64,000 bases of DNA from positions 50,501,607-50,565,606 of the forward strand of contig CM035422.1 of NCBI GenBank assembly GCA_020310875.1, in the 5' to 3' direction. The notes beneath the pieces are model-generated. The model saw only the letters and a program-made list of their open reading frames with translations, was not told the origin of the DNA and ran no database searches. This DNA is from Ceratopteris richardii. Lineage: Eukaryota > Streptophyta > Polypodiopsida > Polypodiales > Pteridaceae. This document shows positions 42,781 to 52,419 of the stretch, piece by piece (position 1 is the first letter of the stretch; each line of letters begins with the position of its first letter). The translations under genes and the position numbers were made by a program.

Positions 42781-45700
42781 CTATTCTTTTGATAAGTAGA
42801 CTTGAATCTGCTTTTGAACTTTGATATTCAGATACTTCACCAGTCTATAGTTCCAAGCTCTTGGAGCTTGCTTCAATCCATACAATGCTCTTCTCAACCT
42901 GCAAACAAAATTTGGATACCTGGAATCTATAAACCCTTGAGGTTGTTCCATGTATACCTCATCTGATATGTATCCATTCAAGAATGCATTCTTTATATCC
43001 AATTGACTTAGAGTCCATCCTTTTGAAGCTGCAATAGCAATGATTGTCCTTATAGTTGACATCTTAGCTACAGGACTGAATGTCTCATCATAATCTATGC
43101 CATAGGTTTGGGCATAGCCTTTCACCACCAATCTAGCTTTGTATCTGGCTATACTTCCATCTGCAAGCTTCTTCACTTTATAAACCCATTTATTTCCAAT
43201 TACTTTCTTACCATTTGGTTTAGGAACAAGTTCCCATGTCTTGTTCTCCTCCAGTGCATTGAACTCTTCCTTCATTGCTTCTTTCCATTGCTTCTTACCT
43301 TTAGCTTCATCATAGTTCTGGGGTTCTTCATCATCTTTGACCATGTAAGCATAATTCTTCTGAGTTATGTAAGAAGTATCATAAGAATACCTTTCTGGTT
43401 GTCTTCTAGTCCTGCTTGACCTTCTTGGTTCACATTCTTCATAAGTTTCTGGATACACTTCTTCATCAAATATAGGAGCTTCTTCATTTCTTCTTGTTGA
43501 TCCACTTCTGGATGTACTTGCTTGCATATGGTCTTCATCTCTATTCACCTGCACAATTGATTTTCCTTTCTCACATCTTCTTACCTCTTCTTCAAATTCT
43601 TCAGCTGTGTGACTTTGATATGCATACCAACTTTTCTGTTCATCAAATGTAACATCTCTAGAAACAAGAAATTGTTTGGTTAAAGGATTCCACAACCTGT
43701 AACCCATCTGCTTTTCATCATAACCAATGAACACATATTTTTCTGCCTTTGGTTCAAGTTTATGCCTAAGCTGTGATGGCACATAAGCATATGCAATTGA
43801 TCCAAACACTCTACAATGATCTAGTGTTGGTTTCTTACCCCACCAAGCTTCATATGGAGTCATTCCATTTAGAGCTGCACATGGTAATCTATTCACAAGA
43901 TATGTAGCTGTATTTACAGCCTCAGCCCAAAGATAATTTGGACAATTCTTCTCCTTCAGCATAGCTCTAGCAAACTCAACCAAAGTCCTGTTCCTTCTTT
44001 TTGCTACACCATTTTGTTGTGGTGTATACCTGCAAGTTATTTCTCTCTTAATACCTGCATTCCAAAGATAATCATTGAACTCTTGGGAGAAGTATTCTCC
44101 CCCTCCATCAGACCTCAGTCTTTTAAGCTTTTGACCTGTGACTCTCTCTGCATATGCATGAAAATGCTTGAAAGCTCCAAACACTTCTGATCTTTCCTTC
44201 AAAACATATAATGTTATCCATCTTGTAGCATCATCAATGAAAAGAACATAATACCTTGAGCCACTGATAGATCCTTCTTTTGTTGGTCCCCATACATCTG
44301 TATGAATGAGCTCAAGTACTCCATCATGTTTGAATCCTTTCTTTTGAAATGGTAACCTGTGTGCTTTACCCATTTGACATGCTTCACATTTATAAACCAT
44401 ATGTTGACTTTGCACATTTGGTAATCCTAGTACAGACTGATTAGCAACCATAGCTTTAATTCCTCTTTCATTGAAATGACCTAATCTCTTATGCCAGAGA
44501 TCAAGTTCTGTAATCACTCCTTCACCATGTGTAAGCAAAGCTTGACCAATGTTCCCTTGTACTCTTAAAGTAAAGAGTCTACCTTCTTTCTTACCAGAGA
44601 CAATCTGATTATATCCATTATCTGGATCTTCAACAAATACTCCTTCATTTGTAAACCTGACTTGAAAACCTTTTTCAACTATCTGTCCCACACTAATCAA
44701 GTTTTTAGGTATTGTAGGAACATACAAAACATTGGTTAGCAAATCTGCTCCACTCTTGCATTTCACTTTTCCAATTGAATGTACACTATGTCTTGTATTA
44801 TCACCAGTTTGAACTGTGTGACTCGAAATACCTTTTTCCAATTCTGACATCAATTCTATGTTTCCTGACAAATGATTAGAACATCCAAAGTCAATGTAAA
44901 ATACCTTTAGATCTTCTTTATCTGATGTGTTGATTGAGTTCATCATCAATGATGTATGACTTTCATTCTGTGTGTCATTTGCATAGTTGTAGTAGGTGGT
45001 GTTGTAGGATTGATTGTGTCCCCAACTTCTTCCTCCACCTCTACCATAGCCTCCTCTTTGACTTTGTCTACCTCTCTGAAAATTACTTTGATATCTTCCA
45101 CCTCGACCTCTGCTATTGTTGTTTTGATTCTGGTTTGATCCTTGTTGATTGTGCCAACAGTCATGAGCCAAATGATTACTCAATCCACAGATCCAGCAAG
45201 CCTTCTTGTTATTATTTTGATTACCTCTACCTCTTCCAAAACCTCTTGCTCTTCCTCTACCAGTGCCTTTACCTCTTGCATAATAAGCTTGAGAACTAGA
45301 CTCCTCTTCATTCTTTGCTTTACCTTTATCTCCTTTCTTCTTGTTCTTCATGTACATTGCAGAACTTTGTCCTTTATCTCCATCTCCCTTCAAGTCTTGC
45401 ACATATGTGAGCATCAAACCAAGCAACTGGTTCAAGTCTGGAACATAATGATTTAATGAAAGTTCTGTTGATAAGACAAAAGGTTTCCACCTTTCATCCC
45501 CTCTCAAACCTGCAAGTAATTGAGCAATCAATCTGTGATCTTCAACATCTTCATCTATGGATCCAAGACTATCTGCTAGATCCTTCATCTTAGTGACATA
45601 ATCACTAATGGTTTGACTTGGCTTCTTCTTGAATGTTGTAAACTCTGACCATAGACTTGCTTTCTGTGCTTTAGTAGTACTTTGGAAATGATACTGCAAT

Positions 45701-46008
45701 GCATTCCATATATCTTCAGATGATTCCAATCCTCTGATGTGTGGTAGCAAATGATCAGAGATTGTATTGTAGATATATGCTTTTGCACTTGCATCCTTCT
45801 TCTGCCAATGCTCTAAAGCATCAAGTTCCTCTTTCTTTGGTCGGCTTTCATCTTCAAATACTGCCTTCTCTTCTTCACCTGTAACATATATCATGAGATC
45901 TTTACTCATAAGTAAGGCTTCCATTCTCATTACCCATGCGGGGTAATTATCTCTGTCCAGTTTGTCAATGGAAATATGATCTGCCATAGTTCTTTCCTTC
46001 TGCTGCAA
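42781..46008 (-). pseudogene. CoB2 Gag-protease-integrase-RT, frameshifted
   Basis: 1075 residues collinear with CoB1: UBN2 Gag (about 65-205), zinc knuckle CWICGLSNHLAHDC (271-284), protease, integrase and RT up to APRAWNYRLVKYLN. Three changes hit function. The protease active site reads FYIDFGCSNH (Ser to Phe after Asp373). The integrase motif reads QQNGVAKRRNR, with the catalytic Glu changed to Lys near residue 670. A small deletion near 42820 shifts the frame just before YVDD. A copy with these changes could not mature or integrate on its own; they may have arisen after insertion. The likely start is the second Met (MADHISIDKL), which aligns with CoB1. Confidence 0.88.
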
Positions 46009-46186
46009 CCTGTGAGCTTAAAGGATAAAGGATAATACCTTTTGAAGTTCTTTGTGTATGAGGATACTTTTGAAGTAACCTTTTGATGCCTTGTGTCTTC
46101 AAATGCTTCACCTTTCAAACTTTAATGGAAAACTTTACAAATCTTCTCGTACCTTTGTCGTCTTCTGCTCTCGAGAATCTTTCTGC

Positions 46187-46198
46187 TCTGATACCACT
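46187..46198 (-). other. CoB2 primer-binding site
   Basis: The minus-strand primer site TGGTATCAGAGC lies beside the truncated 5' LTR. The same site recurs at about 40682-40693, outside the 3' LTR. Confidence 0.85.
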
Positions 46199-46269
46199 TG
46201 TTGATGTATGAAACACCACAAGAAATGAATTAATGTGACACTAGAACACCTCTATGGTCACCATTAATA
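46199..46269 (-). repeat. CoB2 5' LTR, only last 71 bp
   Basis: Identical to 40696-40764 for 69 bp, then ends in TA before the duplication GTAAT. The other 1000 bp of this LTR are absent. Confidence 0.85.
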
Positions 46270-46274
46270 GTAAT
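46270..46274 (+). repeat. CoB2 target-site duplication, right
   Basis: GTAAT, the copy of 40660-40664. Confidence 0.8.
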
Positions 46275-48019
46275 CTGCCATTAATACACAGAATGGAACA
46301 TACAGATCATCGGACGTGCCAATCCACCTATGATGGGAGAGGTTTCTGAAGTAATCCGATTTTATGACGACTTCTTCCAATCCTGACATAGATGCTATCT
46401 GAACTGCAACTCTCTCATCATGGGTTGTAGCAACCTTCTCCAACCTTTGCATCCATTCAGGCACTTCGATCTCAATCGTGTCCATTCCTTCTTCTGTTTG
46501 CTTACCTCCGGGTGTTGGCATGGGAACATATGGGTCTTCAAAGATCTCCTCCACTTGAATTGGGACTAAGTCTTCAGGTTCCGGTTCCGCTAGGGGAGAG
46601 GGTTGACGCTCGTATTGAAGAACTTTACTTCGTAGTTCTTCTAGTTCTGCTCTGAGTTCTGCAACTTCTTCTGAAGTGTCGGCTGCTGTTGTGACCTTGC
46701 TTGGTGACTCTTGCTGAGTTGCCAGTTGCTTTAGTAGATCATCTCTTCCTCTTTCTAATGCTACGTGGGCTTCTAAAAGGTCGACATGGGTTTCCAAGAT
46801 GATTTGCATATTTCCAGATGGGATAGCCTTGAAATTCTCTGGGTCGATTTCTTGTGGTGAACCCTCCATTGCTGCTTCCAGGTTTTCTTCGTTCTGTTTC
46901 TATAGTCTCTTATTCTCTTCGAGTTCTGCGGACATGTGCTTCCGTAATAAGGTGAGATTGCATCGAAGCTTGAGATTGTCTGTGATCTGAGCATGTAACA
47001 TGTCGTCGTGTTGTTGTTTTTCTTCAGTATCTGACTGGGGTGGATTGGCGACTAATTGATCATGTTGTGCTTGCAATGTAATATACTGATGTTGTAATAG
47101 CCGCTTTTCCTTCTCGAATTCAATGAATCTTGCTTGGAGCTGTTCATGGGTTCTGAAGAGACTCGTATGCTGTGCGTCTAGGTGCTGGTAATGCTGTTGC
47201 AGCTGAGACATACACTGGTACATATTATTAAATACATTATTAACGGGGGTGGATGCGGGAAAAGTATTGAATGCAGAAGGGAAGGGAAAAGGGAATGGGA
47301 GCATGTATGCTGTGCTTCAAAAGGGTGAAGTTGGTGGTGGGGGAATGGGAGATTGTGGACGTATGGGGGGAGGGAGAGATGCGGAGGTGGGTGATATGTC
47401 CATGAGATCAAAAGTGGATGCGGTCATGGGAGTGATTGTGAACATGGGAATTGTGGGTGCGGTGATGGTGGTGAAGTTGTAAAGTGGTGTGTGTAGTTGT
47501 GAATATGAACCACCAGAAAGTGTGATCGAGGGAACGGGGTTTTTCGTAGCTACAGTTAGAATTATAGAGTCAGTAGTAGTGTAAACAAGAGAGGTGGAGA
47601 TCGGTTGTGTAGGTTTTGTGGGTTGAGTAATGGTCTGTGCTTCAGTATGGGAAGTGGACAGTAGTGGTTACACTGGTAGTGGGAGGTGAAGGTGGTGGAG
47701 TTGGAGGGAGACGGGGTAAGGGGGGTGATGGGGGTGCACTGGATGTGTGGACTTCCTCAGTGTCAAGAGTGGTATGAGCAGTGCTCGTGGTCGTGGATGT
47801 AGTGCCCTGGGGTTCTAATACTAATACATTCATTTGTTTTCCTGATCGAGGGGGGCGTCTGCCGTATCTTCGCTCCGATCGTCGTGAATATGCAAGAGCA
47901 GTATGCACCGTCTCCGGTACCCCCAACGCATCAGAGATCATGTCAAGGGTTGCTCGGTATTGCTCGTCCACACCTTCCTCCTCAAGGATTTGGTTCATGA
48001 GGGCTTTTCCTGCTGCCAA
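46275..48019 (-). pseudogene. Gy1 ORF B, linker and coiled-coil part
   Basis: 48019-47642 (SRRSERRYGRRPPRSGKQMN, then a Pro/Thr-rich stretch) follows ORF A after one stop at 48034. 47304-46900 (MYQCMSQLQQHYQHLDAQHT, LKLRCNLTLLRKHMSAELEE) is a coiled coil, and after one stop near 46900 the frame continues 46869-46264 with ETHVDLLEAHVALERGRDDL, EEIFEDPYVPMPTPGG and PEWMQRLEKVATTHDERVAV up to the CoB2 insertion. The counterparts in copy 3 are LDDHVRLLDEYDR and PAWMKTIEELGTTHSARVEA. Few lesions suggest an originally continuous ORF A-B reading frame of well over 1000 residues. Confidence 0.6.
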
Positions 48020-48031
48020 GGACAGTTTGTG

Positions 48032-49426
48032 CTATTCTTGAACTCGGTTGATAGTATCATACAACTTTTTCAATTGCTTCGTATAAGTTGGGGCACCCTC
48101 AAGCTCCTGTAGAACTTCTTGCTCATATTCCTGCTCTTCTTCGTCGGAGAGTCCCTCTTGTTCGTCCTCTTGTTCGTCTTCTTCATCATCCTGCACTTCG
48201 ACTACGTCGGGTTGGACTGGGTGGGGTTGGTCTGTGACTGTTTGCTGCTCGCTTGCTTGCTCTGCCTGCACTTCTAAATTTGTAGCATTGATTAGTCTGG
48301 CTACCTCTTCATCAGTTAGATCTTCCAGTGTAAAGCCGTGAGGAAACTCTAAGTCGGTTGGTATAGGAGGAAACACCAGATTCGGTCCATCTGTGCTATG
48401 TCTTGGTAATCTGATAGTGAAGGGTTGCACACGCCTTGGAAGCCGTGGAGTTGTCTCTGGTGTCAGTGTCGCACCACGGGCCTGTGCACAGGGCATCTGA
48501 ACTGCGCCTCTCATTTTCTTGGATGGAGGCCTTGCGGTGGATAGTCTACGTTGGAATTCTTGCACCCTGGTCCAAATAAGTGCCCTTTGAACTGGCACAT
48601 CATATTCCAAGCACCTGTAAACGATCTTCGTGAGAGCACAACATCCATACAGTACCGATTTTTGCTTCTTATACCACCGGTGATGTGCCAAGTGGATTTG
48701 GTCAATAATCCAGTGAGGCATGTTGATTGTTAGATCGAAGGCATCTGCTAAATATAGGTTGAACCATATCTTCTTGGGTGGCATTGTGAACCTCTCTTGA
48801 GCAGGGAATGCGAAATGCTGCATGACCATTCACAAGTGAATGGCAATAGTCGGTGTCATTGCCACCATGTCTTTTAGTTTCGTCAGATTCCCGTTCTTCA
48901 TGTTATCTGGGACCATTGTCTCTTTTTCAGTGGGGATATGCATACCTTTCATGTCGAGGGCTTCTCTTACCAAATTATTCGTCAATTTGAACCGCTTCAG
49001 CTCATTGCCCCTTGTGAGAGATGGGAGGACAAAGGTGCTGTATCCCTTTTTCTCTTTGCTCGGAGTGAGGGTGCTAATCAAATACGAGCATCTAAGAAAG
49101 TCGGGCTTTGGCAACTCGGCTTTGAAGTAATCGTATAGTCCCGCTTTCTTCCATATCGGTTTCAGCCCTTCATTATTTTGAAGTCTTTCGAATTCCCTGG
49201 TGAAGAAATGATACCTGCCCCAGCGCCCGTTGAACTCTATCTCTGCCTCCCATAGGTAAATGCCTTCCCCCAGAGGTCCTTCCACGTCACTGAACCAATG
49301 TGAGTTTTTGCTGACTGGCATTGTGTGCCCTTGTGGAGGATTCTGCACCAGTATGGCATGTAACGCTCTCAATGCCACTGGATGCTCCTTCAATTCCTCC
49401 TCAATAGGAAGACTTTCAATATCCAC
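48032..49426 (-). pseudogene. Gy1 accessory ORF A, minus copy
   Basis: Two adjoining frames, 49426-48830 (198 residues) and 48829-48032 (265 residues), are separated by one stop (TAIHL then stop). Together they align with ORF A at 1541-2563: YHFFTREFERLQ, AGLYDYFKAELPKPDFLRC and TLTPSKEKKG; then MQHFAFPAQERFTMPPKKIW, MPHWIIDQIHLAHHRWYKKQ and LYGCCALTKIVYRCLEYDVP, the helical segment resembling Transposase_32. The C-terminus is acidic (EEQEYEQEVLQELEG). No signal peptide or membrane helix is visible. It begins about 295 bp left of the GyD insertion, which separates it from the integrase/protease-like ORF. Confidence 0.6.
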
Positions 49427-49716
49427 AATCTGAGGGCTGGTGCCTGCCTAGGAGCTAGTTCCTTTAGCCTCGGCCATATTGAAGGGACTGGTCACCAGTT
49501 TTGTGAGAATATACAAATGAATGTTAACATTGCAAATGGACACCAAGCGTTCATGTGTCCCCGTTACAACATTAACATGATTTTAGTGAGAAGTTAGTAG
49601 GTCAACAAGTGCTCGGTAATCGTGTGTGTAGTTAGGGAATGGATAATCCTAAGAGCTACATGGAAAGATGCGGTGTATGAGTGATGTAGTTAGTAAGTGG
49701 GTATGAATTTACAAAT
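49427..49716. other. Gy1 spacer before ORF A
   Basis: Non-coding spacer between the post-integrase ORF and ORF A of Gy1 (the remainder is at 56469-56494). No motif recognised. Confidence 0.4.
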
Positions 49717-49721
49717 GAGGC

Positions 49722-50721
49722 TGTTGGGGGATTCTTTGACAAGAAGGAGTTTGAGGGTTTGTAGGAGAAAATGGAAGGACCAAAAGAGAAAATACACCTT
49801 GGAAGTCTCTGTCTTCGATTGATTACAGTAAGAAAAGTACAATGTTTGAAATACAAGGTACACCAATACCTCTGTGCACAATCCCGCAGAGTGCCCAATT
49901 ACAAAATATCCAATATTCCAATGTCCTCTTGCTGCCGACCTCCTCTGCAACAAACCTCCACCTGCTTCAAGCTTCTCCTTGTGCACACCTTGCACCAAGC
50001 TTCCACAAAGAGGGAGGAGTGAATACCTGCTGTCGGCAAGCGTACACTGCCAAAGGACCTTGAGATACTTGGGGGAACTCTAGCTTAGCCCACCTCTGCA
50101 CCAAAATCCTTGGTCACTCTCTATGCCCTTGCACTTCCACTTCTGTGCGACTTACTCTGGTGTCTCTTGCACTTCCCTCTCTTGCTCCACTTAGCCTAGG
50201 CTCTCTTGCTTACTCTAACCTTGGTCCAAGAATGGCTCTTCCTTGATTTTAGTGTGCCGATCACGTACGCTCCTAACTGCAAGTGAATCTTGGTGCTCAC
50301 TTTGATGTCCCAAGATGGCTCTCACAAGTGGCAGCCAACTACTCACTGTTTTGTCCTGTAGTGACTTTAGTCTAAAACCAAAAATTTTAATGGGGGGCCA
50401 TACTTTCACCTGTGCGTACACTTTGCCGCTTCACATGCCTTCACATTTCCTTTTAATTCTTCACTTTTGCACATAAGGGGGGTTCACCTGAACCTTCCAA
50501 AACACTTTAAAACACACTTTGAACCTTAGGGAAATTAGAGAAAGTACCTCTGCAACCTGCAACCTATTTTCTCCAGTTTACCCTTTGTGGACAATTCATT
50601 GTGCACTACCTGTGCACTTTGACACCTGCACTTACGCACTTTGACTTTGCACCTGTTGACTTTGACCTGTTGACTTTGACTGCAGTTGACTTTGACCAAT
50701 ATGACATTTATGGGCTCAACA
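49722..50721 (-). repeat. GyD 3' LTR
   Basis: 1000 bp, plus-strand ends TGTTGGGGGATTC and GGGCTCAACA. Purine-rich GGTGGTGGGCAAC (minus) at 50722-50734 is the likely polypurine tract. Confidence 0.92.
50611..50700 (+). promoter_or_regulatory. Cluster of TTGAC (W-box-like) motifs, 3' LTR
   Basis: Eight TTGAC cores within about 90 bp, seven of them TTGAC(C/T), partly as a TTGACTTTGACC repeat. W-boxes of this form bind plant WRKY factors. They lie in the U3 end of the LTR; the same cluster is at 56353-56442. Confidence 0.6.
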
Positions 50722-50734
50722 GTTGCCCACCACC

Positions 50735-51381
50735 TAATGTGCTCTCCGTCCCGGAGAGCGATAGCTAAACTTTGATCACGATGAAGATATAGCCGCAAAA
50801 ACTTGAATAGGACATCTGAGCAGCAACCAATTCCACCAAAACAGGAGAGAACAAGCCCCAGAGAAGAACCAAAAGTGGGATTTTGGAATGGAAAAGCAAA
50901 AAAAAGGGGGGCAATGGAAGGGGAGAAAGGAAGGGGAAGGGAGGGCTGAGGGTGCGAATATGGATGGGGTAGGGAGGGGAAAGGATGTGGCTGGGCATAT
51001 TGGTAAAGGGAGGGATGGGGAGTAGGAATCAGGGGTCGGGAGGAGGCTAATGTGAACAAACCGGAGGGCTACAGAGGGTACATATGGGAGATTATTAAAC
51101 ATAAGGTAAGACAAGGTGAGAATAGATCATTTGGACAATGTTGTGAAATAAAAACATGTGAGAAAGGTGTTCAAAACATGTGGTTTCAGACCAAAAGTCA
51201 TACAAAAAGTGGGAATTTGTAAAAAGAAAGTCAAAAAATGAGTTCATAGGGGCCAAAAAACATGAAAATGACTCCATTTTTGTAAAAAACGGCCAACCGA
51301 GGCACAATCCAGAGCCAATAGCTTTGATCCATAAAAAAATAAAAAATAAAAAATAAAAAATAAAAAAAAAAAATAAAGTAA

Positions 51382-51412
<31 letters not shown>

Positions 51413-51602
51413 TAAAAATGATTTTTTTTTTTTTTTTTTTTTTCGTTTCGTTTTCAACGCTCAGACAGAAAATAAAATAAAGAAGAAAAGAAAATAAAAT
51501 AAAATAAAATAAATAAAAGATAAAAATTAATAAAAATAAAATAAAATAAAATAAAACAAATAAATAAAAAAATAATAGTGGGCGGGGGGGGGGGGGGGGG
51601 GG

Positions 51603-51651
<49 letters not shown>

Positions 51652-51912
51652 GGGGGGGGCGGGGGGGGGCGGGGGGGGGGGGGGGGGGGGGGCGGGGGGG
51701 GGGGGGGGGGGGCGGGGGGGCGGGGGGGGGGGGGGGGGGGGGGGCGGGGGGGGGGGGGGGGGCGGGGGGGGGGGGGGGGGGCGGGGGGGGGGGGGGGGGG
51801 GCGGGGGCGGGGGGGGGGGGGGGGCGGGGGGGGAGGGGGGGGGGGGGGGGGGGGGGGCGCGGGGGGGGGGGGGGGGCGGGGGGGCGGGGGGGGGGCGGGG
51901 GGGCGGGGGGGG

Positions 51913-51961
<49 letters not shown>

Positions 51962-51984
51962 GGAACCCACAAATTCCCTAGGGG

Positions 51985-52020
<36 letters not shown>

Positions 52021-52419
52021 AGCCCAATTTAGAGAAAAATCAAGGAAAAATCTGAAAAAAAATGCCAAAAATTGGCCAAAAAAATTCTAAAAAAATTCTG
52101 AAAAAAATTCTGATGAAATTTTCTACATGTTGAGCCTAAAATCCTTCATCAAACCACAGAGACCCTCCATTTATTCCTCAAATTGGGCAATAAAAAGACA
52201 CATGAAAAAGGCGAAAATACTAGAAAAAGTCCAAAAAAATGCCTGAAAAAAATCTGAAAAAATTTCTAAAAAATTCCAAAATTTGTGCCTTTGCAAAGTG
52301 GATGAAATGACTGCTAAATTTGCTAAAACCTTAAGAAACAAGCATGAAATGGATAAGAAAACTACTAAAACTTAAGTAAAAATGACGAGAAAAGACTATG
52401 TACAACCTGGACAATTTTT
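50735..52419. other. GyD non-coding region with homopolymer blocks
   Basis: Occupies the place where pol would be expected. It holds purine/pyrimidine-skewed sequence (50850-51060), A-rich simple sequence (51335-51420), a T-run (51422-51443), the G block (51580-51915) and further T-runs. Apparent poly-proline and poly-glycine frames are artefacts of the repeats. Confidence 0.7.
51580..51915 (+). repeat. 336-bp G-rich block
   Basis: Almost pure G with scattered single C and two A, followed by T-runs (51917-51960, 51989-52016). Strong quadruplex potential on the plus strand; sequencing or assembly error is also likely. Confidence 0.9.

Larger units (their letters stand above)
40665..46269 (-). 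mobile_element. CoB2: Ty1/copia insertion with permuted ends
   Basis: 5605 bp of minus-strand copia inserted in Gy1 ORF B, flanked by GTAAT. The left end carries an extra primer-site/leader piece (40665-40695) outside a complete 1071-bp LTR; the right end has only the last about 71 bp of an LTR next to the normal primer site. Protein coding is close to CoB1 but with damaged catalytic sites and one frameshift. Confidence 0.85.

Noticed and set aside
49771..50083. Short open frames conserved in both GyD LTRs
   Set aside because: Identity only reflects that the LTRs are copies; no codon signal or start context.
51454..52027. Poly-proline and poly-glycine open frames
   Set aside because: They are translations of the G block and T-runs in GyD; no codon structure.
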